A stretch of DNA of 64,000 nt from Rutidosis leptorrhynchoides. Taxonomy: Eukaryota > Streptophyta > Magnoliopsida > Asterales > Asteraceae. Location of the stretch: contig NC_092333.1 in the NCBI RefSeq assembly GCF_046630445.1, positions 718,386,001 to 718,450,000 of the forward strand, in the 5' to 3' direction. Both the position numbers and the translations under genes were made by a program. Shown here piece by piece: positions 54,167 to 64,000 of this stretch. How positions within the stretch are numbered: position 1 is the stretch's first letter; every line of letters starts with the position of its first letter. Under the pieces are notes generated by a model that worked only from the letters and a program-made list of their open reading frames with translations, was not told the origin of the DNA and did not search any database.

Positions 54167-54594
54167 GAGCTAAATACGAAACCTATTATAGCACCGTGTA
54201 AAGGATCAATTCTTAAACACGAGTTTTTGTTTTTTACCTCGTTCGTCCAAATCCATGCCAAATTATCCACATAGCAAAATGTTAAACACCATATTTTTAT
54301 TTTTTTATTTATTTTCATTTTTTTACATTGGAGGCATATCTAAGAAGCAAGTGTTCGGGAGAGAATTACATCTATGAGAATTTTATAAAAACAATACGGA
54401 GTATTATCTTAATAAGGTCAACCAAGTTGTTCATAATCGTTTTTCCTTGCATTTCCTTCAAAAAAGATGAAGTAAATACGAAATCGGAGAACACAACTTT
54501 AAAGATTTACTAATATAGAAACACGTTAAGATACAACATAAAATACAATGTATTTATGTAGTCAAAAAACAGACAGCCTATGAGGCTATGATGT
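54167..54594. other. Unassigned intergenic sequence
   Basis: AT-rich, with only short frames and no homology I recognise. The segment near 54199-54225 weakly resembles 3059-3085. Confidence 0.4.
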
Positions 54595-54599
54595 CCTGA

Positions 54600-54865
54600 G
54601 TTATATATATCTACACAATTTGAAACATTAACATAGCACTTGCACCTCTCAGGCTCCCATCAATACTGCCTTACGTAGGCCAATTCTCCGATGCCTAACC
54701 AAGTTACACAATAACATGAGGTGAGTCAGCAATTATTAACAGGTGATCAGGTAGCAAAACCTCTTTCCAGTTGACCTGCAATCTTATCGATCTTTCAACC
54801 CATCCAGACCCTTGATTTGAAAGCTTAACCAATATGACTCACCTGGTAAAAGTTGTTAGTAGTTA
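54600..54865. repeat. Duplicate of 11087-11270, probable 3' flank of the SWI3C-like gene
   Basis: The first about 180 bases align with 11087-11270. Before the Ale-like copia element inserted at 54870, this sequence joined directly to 59462. It is then within about 300 bases of the stop codon of the minus-strand SWI3C-like remnant and could be its 3' untranslated region or flank. Confidence 0.6.
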
Positions 54866-54870
54866 GGGTA

Positions 54871-57800
54871 TATTAGGCATCGATATATTCCATATATAGA
54901 TAGATATTTAGTTATTATTAGAATTATATATTGTTTAGACTTGTCTTTAGCTATATATGGTTAGTTAGTGTCTTGATCACCAAGGCATATCTTTGTATAT
55001 AAATATGGATTGATGGAATAAGAATGATTCATTGAGTCTCAAACACTTTCATGGTATCAGATACCTAACGATCCTCTCTACCTTCAATCAAATTCTTCTT
55101 TCTCTTTTGATTTCTTTCTCTTTTCTTCTATTAAAAAAATAATAAAAATACCTCAAAGATACGGTGCAAATCTTCTTATTTTTTTCTTCCTTTAATTTTT
55201 CCACCCGTCACGTAACCAATAGTACAGAAGTTCGTTGTTGGTTGATGTACCTAATCAAAAGGCACCCTCTGTTTCAAACGGTGATTTGTCCAAGTATTTG
55301 TCACCCATGTGCAATATCTTTTAAGCAATATTGTTATTATCTTATTGATCATTCTGGTGCAAAGTCATTGATGTATACATCTGCTTAAATTATTAATTTT
55401 GCTATCAACTACGAATCAAATATTTTGCCAACCATCTCAGCTCAATTAATTTGTTCCTATTTAATTCATACTTCTGCTTCTTTCCTATCCTTATTATTAC
55501 GTCAAAACTTACATTGACGTAATATTCTGATTCCCTTAACCTCCGTAAGTAATCTTCTAGTAAATTCATAATATTTGTTCTCTCTATCACGAGTAACCTT
55601 GAGCGAATCAAGTAAATTGAACCCAGCTACGCTTGTTGCAACTACTGTACCATGGTCATCAAAACAGTTGTCTTCTCCAAACCCTAATGCTTTCATTCGA
55701 ACTTCACAGAATAATGGGTTTACGAATTTTCGTGGTCAACGAGGTAGAAGTTCGGGTAACCGTGGACGTAGAGGTCGCTGCTGCAGGAATTTCTCTACTT
55801 TTTGTAGATATCAAACGCAGAAGACTAGTCCCTGGAACAATACCTATGGTAATTGGGCTTGGCAACCTTGGGCTTCCCTACCTTGCCCTTATCCCTATAC
55901 TAATTGGGCTCGGCCCACATCTAATTTTATGCAGCCGAATACCACTTGGAGTAACTCATCTATTGGTGCACAAATATTAGGGCCGAGGCACACTCAGGCC
56001 CCATCATCGAATGCCGATTCTTCTAATTATGCGCCATCAGATATAGATGTCGCTTTTCATGCATTGTCTCTTCATCCATCCGATGAAAATTGGTATATGA
56101 ATACGGGTGCGACATCTCACATGGCTTCCTCTTCAGGTAAACTCATGGCTTATTATCCGTTAAGCATTCCTAAAAATATTATTGTCGGTAATGGTCACGG
56201 TATTCCAATTAAAGGCTATGGTAACGCTTCTTTTCCCACTCCTTCTCGCCCTTTACATTTAAAACACGTCTTACATTCTCCGCATTTAATTAAAAATTTA
56301 GTTTTCGTACGTCGTTTATCTAACGATAATCATGTTTCTATTGAGTTTGATCCTTTTGGTTTTACTATAAAGGACTTCCCGAATGGCACCAAAATCATGA
56401 GATGTAATAGCACTGGTGATCTTTACCCACTCCCGTCTTCGGTCTTTCATAGCCTTGGTCAACCGTCTACCTTTCTCTCTGTGTCTCAAAACTTGTGGCA
56501 TCATCGTTTGGGACATCCGGGCAACCGTATTTTATCTTTTCTTAAGAATAATCATTCAATTTCCTGTACTAAGGATAAAAAGACATCTATTTGTCAATCT
56601 TGTGTTTTTGGTAAACAAATAAAATTGCCATTTCTTGATTCTGTTAATTCTACGTATTTAGCTTTTGACATCATTCATAGTGATGTTTGGACTTCCCCAA
56701 TTTTAAGTTCTGCCGGACACCGGTTTTATGTCCTTTTTCTTGACGACTTCTCTAATTTTTTATGGACTTTCCCACTCTCAAATAAATCACAAGTTTTCTC
56801 TACTTTCCTTGCTTTCTCCAAATATATACAAACGCAATTTAATATGCCCATCAAGTCTTTTCTGTGCGATAATGGCAAAGAATACAATAATACCTTTTTT
56901 CATTCCTTTTGTGCCACTAATGGTATGACTTTTCGCTTTTCATGTCCATATACTTCTTCTCAAAATGGTAAAGCCGAACGCAAAATTCGTGCAATTAATA
57001 ATATCATGCGCACACTTCTTGCTCACTCTTCCGTACCCCATAATTTTTGGCACCATGCATTACAAATGGCAACCTATCTATTAAACATTATTCCTAGTAA
57101 ACTTCTTCACAATTCTACCCCAACACAAATTCTCTACAAACGTTTACCCGCTTATGAACATCTTCGTGTTTTCGGATGTTTATGTTATCCTTTACTACCT
57201 TCCGCTTCTATAAATAAACTTCATTCTCGTTCCACTCCTTGTGTCTTCCTTGGTTATCCTTCTAACCACCGAGGTTATACATGCTATGATCTCACAACCA
57301 AGAAAATAATAATCGCACGCCACGTTATGTTTGATTAAACACAATTTCCGTTCGCCAAAATTAATAAATCTTCACCAACGTCTTATTCTCCCTTTACTGA
57401 CGACCCGCATCTATTCCTGCGGCCCAGTACTATTGTGCCATCGCTGCAGCCCAGCAATATTATTTCCACTCCATCTACTCCTTCGGCTCAACACCAAACT
57501 GAGCCCACATCTCCCACTCCCTCACCTGGCCCGTCTCCACCATCCTCGGCACAGTCTTCTCCTGTTGCCTCACCTACTTTACCAACTGGACCAACACCCC
57601 CCACAGATAGCCCGCCGAGCGTACCTCCTTCGCATCACGCTTCTCTGGTTCGACAAATTCACACTCGTAGCATGTCGGATATTTTTAAGCCCAAGATTCC
57701 TTTTAATCTTTCTACTTCTACCGACCTTTCTCCTATACCGCATAATCCCAAAGAAGCGTTACTTGACCATAATTGGAAACTTGCTATGACCGACGAGTAT

Positions 57801-59456
57801 AATGCTTTAATTGATAATAAGACATGGGTTTTAGTTCCACGAACTAGTGATATGCATGTTATTCGTTCTATGTGGGTTTTTAAGCATAAACATAAGTCTG
57901 ACGGTACTTTTGAGTGATATAAGGCTCGGTTGGTTGGTGATGGCAGGTCACAACAGGTTGGAGTTGATTGTTATGAGACGTTTAGCCCCGTGGTCAAACC
58001 TGCTACTATTCATACAGTTCTCACTCTTGCTTTATCAAAGTCCTGGGCAATTCATCAGCTCGACGTCAAGAATGCTTTTTTGCATGGAACCCTTCGAGAG
58101 ACAGTTTATATGCACCAACCCCTCGGATTTCGTGATACAAAATATCCGAATCATATATGTCTCCTTCGAAAGTCAATATATGGTCTTAAGCAAGCCCCAC
58201 GGGCGTGGTATCAACGGTTCGCAGATTTCGTTACTACCATTGGATTCGTGCATAGTAGGTGTGATAATTCGCTTTTTATATATCATAATGGTTCGCACAC
58301 GGCTTATATTCTTTTATATGTGGACGACATTATCATCACTGCCTCTAGTGACACACTTCGAAAATCGATTATTACTTTGTTATCCCTCGAGTTTGCGATG
58401 AAAGATCTAGGGCCTTTGAGTTATTTTTTGGGCATTGCAGTTCAACGTTTTCCAAACTGACTCTTTTTACAGCAGTCCACGTATGCGAAAGATATTATAG
58501 AACGTGCGGGGATGTCTCAATGTAATCCAGTTCGCACACCTGTTGACACTAATGCCAAACTTAGTGGATCTGATGGCCCTCCTGTTGATGATCCTACTAA
58601 GTATCTTAGTTTGGCTGGGGCGTTACAGTATCTCACTTTTACTCGCCCTGATATTTCTTATGCAGTTCAACAGGTTTATCTTCATATGCATGATCCACGT
58701 GCTCCACATTTACATGCGTTGCGTCGCATCTTACGATATTTACAGGGCACTTTACATTACAGCTTGCACTTATATAACTCGTCTAATACACGTCTTGTTT
58801 CTTATACTGATGCCGATTGGGCAGGGTGTCCCGACACTAGGCGTTCTACATCCGGGTTTTGTGTGTATCTTGGTGATAACCTTATCTCATGGTCTTCTAA
58901 AAGACAACCGACATTGTCCCGCTCGAGTGTTGAAGCCGAATATCGTGGAGTTTCCAATGTCGTATATGATACTTGTTGGATACGTAATCTACTACTTGAG
59001 TTACATTGTCCATTACTGAAATGTACTCTTGTGTTTTATGATAATGTTTCTGCCGTCTTTTTGTCAAGTAATCCAGTTAAACATCAAAGAACGAAGCATA
59101 TTGAGATGGATATTCACTTTGTACGTGAAAAAGTAGCTCGTGGCGAAGTTCGAGTTCTTCATGTTCCTTCCCGATTTCAGATCGCTGACATTTTCACCAA
59201 GGGATTACCAAGACTTATTTTTGATGATTTTCGAGACAGTCTCAGCATCCGGCCTCCTCCCACTGAAACTGCGGGGGTGTATTAGGCATCGATATATTCC
59301 ATATATAGATATTTAGTTATTATTAGAATTATATATTGTTTAGAATTGTCTTTAGCCATATATGGTTAGTTAGTGTCTTGATCACCAAGGCATATCTTTG
59401 TATATAAATATGGATTGATGGAATGAGAATGATTCATTGAGTCTCAAACACTTTCA
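54871..59456 (+). mobile_element. Copia element 3, Ale-like (fossil)
   Basis: A Ty1/copia fossil with short LTRs at 54871-55051 (181 bp) and 59280-59456 (177 bp), starting TATTAGGCATCG and ending CACTTTCA. They differ by about three substitutions and one 4-bp gap. The target duplication is GGGTA (54866-54870 and 59457-59461). The primer site TGGTATCAGA follows the first LTR. Parts: weak gag remains before about 56000, protease near 56100 (NTGATSHM), integrase about 56490-57340 (HRLGHPGNR, IHSDVW, CDNGKEY), reverse transcriptase about 57770-58460 (YVDDIIIT), and RNase H about 58800-59220. Short LTRs and the KLHSRSTPCVFLGY integrase end suggest the Ale/Retrofit lineage. Broken, with about three breaks. 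It lies just downstream of the SWI3C-like remnant. Confidence 0.9.
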
Positions 59457-59498
59457 GGGTATTATGGTAATTATGCTAAATAACATTATGAGGCATTA

Positions 59499-60079
59499 TT
59501 ACTTCATTCCCTGGTTGTTTAAAACCTGATTAGAGTTGCCTGCAACTGTATCGGGTTCCGTTAGGTTAGAAAAAGATGGAGTCGGCCCCATCATAGGTCT
59601 TGAAAGTGGTGGCCTTTGATGAGTCATGCTCATTGGATTTGGTGGTCTTTGAACGGTATTTGGTAATATCGTTCCAGGCTTGTTTGGTTACGATTGTACC
59701 ATAGGTATACCAGCAGCAGAAGAAGACATACCCAATCGGGTAGCAATTAATTGGGCCCATTCATGATAAAGTCTCTGCTTTGACCTTTCCAATTGTTCCC
59801 TGGCCCTTGATACAACACCATCCATCTCAGTAAAGGAAGCCAACTTCATCTCCAAATTGTGCAACTGCAGTATTAAAACTATGTACCTTATCACTATAAT
59901 TAAAAGGGGTCTATGGTTATTAATAAATTAATAGAGGTGGCAAAATAGTCAGGTTATTGGAACCAATTACCTGTTTCTCTATCAATGATGTAGCAAGCGC
60001 TCGGGTCATCTTTAGTGTCCAGAGGCTTTTTTTTCACATTATTAGAGTCTGCTGCTTCTGTTTCGTCTACATTATTGAA
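59499..60079 (-). pseudogene. SWI3C-like chromatin-remodelling gene, 3' remnant
   Basis: Minus strand. The last exon 59864-59499 reads LHNLEMKLASF..., REQLERSKQRLYHEWAQLIA, then a Pro/Met-rich tail with MSMTHQRPPLSRPMMGP and a stop at 59501-59499. This matches my recollection of the C-terminus of SWI3C, a SWI/SNF core subunit. An intron of about 106 bases (59970-59865, GT...AG) precedes it, and the upstream exon ends ALATSLIEKQ, as expected before LHNLEMKL. Further upstream, the KKPLDTKDDP stretch is in a different frame and joins directly to ALATSL, so about 30 expected residues are missing. An in-frame TAA lies at 59690-59688. The remnant has no SWIRM or SANT part in the window, and a LINE lies on its upstream side. 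Confidence 0.72.
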
Positions 60080-60423
60080 CATAATGAATGTGTTATACTA
60101 GACTGTAGAAGAAAATGTCAAATGAGTCTCAATATGTCAATAACCGTCAGATGGGGCCATATCATAATCAAACATGCCATTGTTGAAAGCGTTCATCACA
60201 TAAGTCAAAATCTGCCTGTCTAACACAAAGTGAATCAACATACATCACACAACAGTGATGAAACACATATTGTACGCTTTCATATGTTATTTCATAACTA
60301 TTTCATTATTTAATACTTGGCCTTGGTTCAATATCCAAAGCTTTCCTTTTATCTAACAGTTTGTGATACTTTCCCCTTCAAATGATGCCATTGTACATTT
60401 CTACTCCTATTGAATAATTAAGT
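60080..60423. other. Sequence upstream of the SWI3C-like remnant
   Basis: About 340 bases with no exon I can assign. It is probably intron of the SWI3C-like gene up to the LINE insertion. A plausible splice acceptor (CTTCTACAG on the minus strand) occurs just upstream of the last recognised exon. Confidence 0.4.
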
Positions 60424-63400
60424 ATTTTTTTTTTTTTTTTTGGCAAAAAGGAAATATTTTATTAAACACCAAAGTTCATACAAAGAGCAGGATATACCCC
60501 AACTCTAATACAAAACAAAACATAATTAAAAAGCCAAAACAACAATGACTAATTTCTTTTCTTCAGCTGCACATTCCAAACCTTCTCTGCTTTTGACACA
60601 GCAGCAGAGTTTGACTTTAAGAGTCAAAAGTTTGACTCGAATATAACAATGAGCACATTCAATGACTTCTTGAACATTTCTCTTCTTTCATTGAAATATT
60701 CTGAGATTTCTTTACTGCTACACAAAATACACCGCAGCTGCAATGACAATTCTCGTAATAATGCTCCAAATTTGACTTTTATAAGGATAATTTGACATTG
60801 TGTCCACCACATCTTGAAGCTTATGAGATATCCCTCTGAATAAAATCTTATCCTTCATACTATCCCATATAGCTCTTGCATATGCACATTTGAAAAATAA
60901 GTGGTCAGTAGATTCAACCTCTTTTTCACATAAACAACATTTATCATCAACATTATGATTCCATCCTCTTATCCTTTCTTTAGTTGAGTCTGTCCCGTAC
61001 ATCAAGCCACAAAATAAATGCATGCTTAGGAATTATGTGATTGAACCATACAACATGATTCCAACTTTTAACCACCCCAGTTTCTCTCAAATCTAACCAA
61101 GCATGCTTTGTTGAATAAGGCATCACCTTATCACAATTACTGATCCAAGCCACATCATCATCTTTATTTTGCAGGACTGGGATTTAAACTTGATTTAAAA
61201 TAGGGAATTTAACTAACCATTCATCTGGCCATTTATCCCCCATTGACTGTCTATATTGGGCAATTGTCCAATCATCTTTACACGTAGCATTGTACCTCTC
61301 TCTTCTTGAAATCAAGTGATCCATTGACCCAGCAGAACTCCAGTTATCATACCATATGGAAGTTTTTTCTCCATTTCTCACAACATAATGCACATGTTTT
61401 TTGATTTTATTTCTCAACCCTAATAGCTGCTTCTAATTCAAACTATCATTACTCTCTTCCTTTATATCCCAAATATTTCTGTTTTTTAACTTGACTAGAT
61501 TAACCAATCTAAACCACAAAGAATCCTTTCTAGCTATTATCTTCTATAACTGCTTCATCAATAGAACCTCATTCCATTAGGGATGGCGCCCGCGGGTAAC
61601 GGGCACGGGTTCTATATACCCGCGACCCGCCCGTCGGGTTTCTTTTTTACACGTTGAGACCCGTTACCCGCCCACGGGTAAAAGCTTTTCGCCCATGCCC
61701 GTGACCCGCAGATACCCATGACCCGCGGGTAATAATCATATACAACTTTTAATTTGAAAATCCAAATAATTTTATTAATTATAAAACCATATGTACAAGC
61801 TATATGTATAATGACTTGAAAATTAAGTTTTTTACTCATATATGATATTATATTTTTAATCATTATTCAAATACTACTAAGATAGCTTTTAAATTTAATA
61901 ATTGTAAGTATTAATTCGTGGGTAAATCAAGAAAAGTCTCATGTATTCACGGGTCGGGTTTTACCCGTGACGGGTAGTATATACCCGCACCCCGCCCGCG
62001 ACCCGTCGGCGGTATAAATTTTTACCCGTACCCGTGTCCGCGGGTAAGATTTAATGATTTTACCCACCCATCGCGGATAGGGTACCCGCGGGTCACGGGT
62101 TTTTTCTCGCCCATTGCCATCCCTACATTCCACTCCTTAATTATTGGTTTTAACCCTAAACCACCCTGCTCCTTAGGGGTACAAACTATTTTCCAGGCCA
62201 TTTTAGCTTTACCTTGTACTTTGCCCCCTTGGTTCCATAGAAAACTCTTTAAGTCCTTATCAATACGGCATAACACAGCATTTGGTAGCATAAAGACAGA
62301 AGCCCGGTATACATGCATTGAACTAAGAACAGAGTTGATTAACATATTTCTGCCAGCATAGGAGAACTTCTTATTTATCCAATTTGACACCTTTTCCTTT
62401 ACTTTATCAATCAAACTTCTACAGTCCCTCACACTTAACTTTTTAGCAAGTAAAGGAATACCTAAATACCTCATTGGCAACTTTCCCACATTGAATGGCA
62501 TAATATCAAGAATTTTCTGTCTCATCACAATATGAACACTGCCAAAAAATATAGTACTCTTTTTGAGATTAGGGTATAATCCTGACACCTGACTAAATGA
62601 ATCCAAACTATCTTTTACCACCTTCACATATGTATCATCCCCATTGCAAATAACCAATAGATCATCAGCAAAACTAACATGAGACAGCTTCATTTGTTTA
62701 CACCCAAAGTGATACTTAAACTCAGGAGAATGCTCAATATTATTGCTAAGAATCAAACTGAATACTTCCATTACCAATGTAAACAAATAAGGAGATACGG
62801 GATCACCTTGTCTAAGGCCCCTTCCCCCCTTTAAAAAATCCATGAATACCACCATTGATGTAAACAGAGAATGGGGTAGTTGTGACACAAGTCATAATCC
62901 ACTTTACCATCCTTTCATGAAATCCAAATTTTACTATAATACTTTCCTGAAAATTTCAATTAATAGTGTCACATGCTTTTTGAATATCTATCTTCATAGC
63001 ACATCTCTTTACACCATTTTTCCAATTATACCCTTTAAGCAACTCTTGTGTGACCATAATGTTGTCTTGAATGCTCCTCCCTGGAATGAATGCACTCTGG
63101 TTGCAGTTCACAATTAAATCCAGACCATCTTTAATCCTATTAGTTAGGATTTTACTAATTCATATGTATAAAACATTACAACATGCAATAGGTCTGAAAT
63201 CTAAAACCTTATTTGGTGTGTCAATTTTGGGAATTAAAGCAATAAGAGTAGCATTTACTTCTCCAAGCAATTTACCAGAACTAAAAAATTCTTTGACTGC
63301 TGCACATACATCATTTCCATAGTAGCCCAAGCTTTTTTGAAGAAACAAAAAGTATATCCATCTGGCCTGCAGCATTGTTATCATCAATGTCAAACAAATC

Positions 63401-63536
63401 ACTCTTAATTTCAGCCTCTGTAACTTCTTCAATCATTTTATTGGCCATTTCAACAGGACACACTTTAACAAAAATATTACCCAATTCCTCAATAGGTTTG
63501 ACTGGATTACTAGTCCCCAAGAAAAGCTTGAAATGT
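60424..63536 (-). mobile_element. L1-type LINE, 5'-truncated and degraded
   Basis: Minus strand, ending in a poly(A) tail (the T run at about 60424-60441). Seen in order: the end of the segment before reverse transcriptase (HFKLFLGTSN, then AAGQMD), reverse transcriptase with FRPIACCNVLY, AFIPGRSIQDNI, GLRQGDPVSPYLF and SFADDLLV (62690), a C-terminal region (LPMRYLGIPLL, FLWNQGG), and a zf-RVT domain near 60900-61023 (CCLCEKEVESTDHLFFKC). ORF1 and the endonuclease are absent. There are frame changes near 63340 and stops, for example at 63157-63159. A hAT MITE splits it at 61578-62125. GAATAATTAA near 60410 and GAATGATTAA near 63575 could be a decayed target duplication, but the right end is confused by the LTR-like sequence that starts there. 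Confidence 0.85.
61578..62125. mobile_element. hAT MITE (TAGGGATGGC termini) in the LINE
   Basis: A 548-bp element with perfect terminal TAGGGATGGC and GCCATCCCTA, flanked by CATTCCAT (61570-61577) and CATTCCAC (62126-62133), an 8-bp target duplication with one change. Both ends are packed with GGGTACCCGCGGG-like subterminal motifs rich in CpG; the middle is AT-rich. The LINE coding sequence continues on both sides. Confidence 0.9.
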
Positions 63537-64000
63537 GTTGGTTGAATGTTGGTTAATGAACTAAACGACAAACTTAAGAATGATTAACCAAAGAATATGT
63601 TTTGATGATGACACATACATATACATAAGTAGTGACTGACATCTTAACATAAAACATGCAAGGTCACTAATCCATACTTTATCTTGCAAACGACCAAGTC
63701 AAACATATGTTAAAGAATGAAATTAAAAGTTCAGCTAAACACACGGTCGAGGTACGGTCGACCGTACAGCTAGCCGCAGAACCCCAAACTGAATTGCAAC
63801 GCAGTTTTATGAAAACAAGTTGCACGGTCGCCACCACGGTCAACCGCAGTGGGAACGCAGTTTTCCATGTTACCGATTTTGACCAAATAAAGTTTGACTA
63901 GTTCCCGACATCTATAATTCATGAAACCTTTCTCAACATACTTAGAATAGATGCATTCTCCATACTCAATTGAGTTTTGGTCATAAAAACACTAATTGTG
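63537..64000 (+). mobile_element. Probable start of a copia-type LTR (fossil, cut by window end)
   Basis: LINE-like sequence stops near 63540, where TGTTGGTTGAATGTTGG begins. A TTTTGATGATGACAC stretch follows, a combination seen near the 5' end of SIRE/Maximus-type copia LTRs. It carries a perfect 16-bp palindrome GTACGGTCGACCGTAC at 63752-63767 and related CGGTCG motifs up to 63850. No coding part is within the window, so both family and boundaries are tentative. Confidence 0.35.

Noticed and set aside
57435-57917. Pro/Ser-rich independent protein
   Set aside because: It is the variable linker and following start of reverse transcriptase of copia element 3, not a host gene.

Overview
The window is nuclear DNA from a flowering plant, almost certainly a eudicot. 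It is AT-rich, carries spliced host genes, and is dominated by LTR retrotransposons of plant lineages (Athila-type and chromodomain Ty3, several Ty1/copia), with plant MITEs, a tRNA-derived SINE and an L1 LINE. The transposon styles recall Asteraceae, but that is a guess. No intact host gene was found.

Layout. 1-3177: end of an Athila-type LTR, a LINE/SINE (TTG)n tail, a tRNA-derived SINE with a 10-bp target duplication, and a GC-rich repeat-filled element. 3178-11022: a Ty1/copia element in tandem (LTR-internal-LTR-partial internal), with a solo Ty3 LTR inside it and a pair of inverted termini around it. 11568-53748: a host RBR-type E3 ubiquitin ligase gene whose first exon is split by a 40.5-kb nest of retrotransposons. 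53849-54158: a hAT-type MITE. 54871-59456: an Ale-like copia element, inserted downstream of a degraded SWI3C-like gene (minus strand, 59499-60079). 60424-63536: a 5'-truncated L1 LINE holding a hAT MITE. 63537-64000: probably the start of another LTR.

The nest can be read completely from target-site duplications. Copia element 2 (11740-52231, ATCAG) sits in the RBR exon. A solo Ty3 LTR (16092-51424, AAACT) sits in copia 2. An Athila-type element on the minus strand (16378-48275, AGCAT) sits in that solo LTR. Inside the Athila element are a second solo Ty3 LTR (20576-23824, CCATG) and a nearly whole Ty3 element on the plus strand (25704-37284, CATAA). LTR-pair identities estimated by eye (about 97.5%, 98% and 99.7% from outside to inside) agree with this order.

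The most unusual feature is the innermost Ty3 element. Between its primer-binding site and its gag-pol frame it carries two extra open reading frames: a very acidic protein and an F-box protein that looks like a captured host gene. An element encoding a predicted SCF ubiquitin-ligase adaptor could interfere with host silencing proteins, as polerovirus P0 does, but that is inference. Its LTR family occurs four times here, three times within the nest and once as an LTR pair, plus one diverged relative.

A second theme is short GC-rich palindromes in or near LTRs: a CCATGCGATCGCATGG motif in seven places in the Athila element, GATGCGGCGCATC repeats in copia 2, and GTACGGTCGACCGTAC in the terminal LTR-like sequence.
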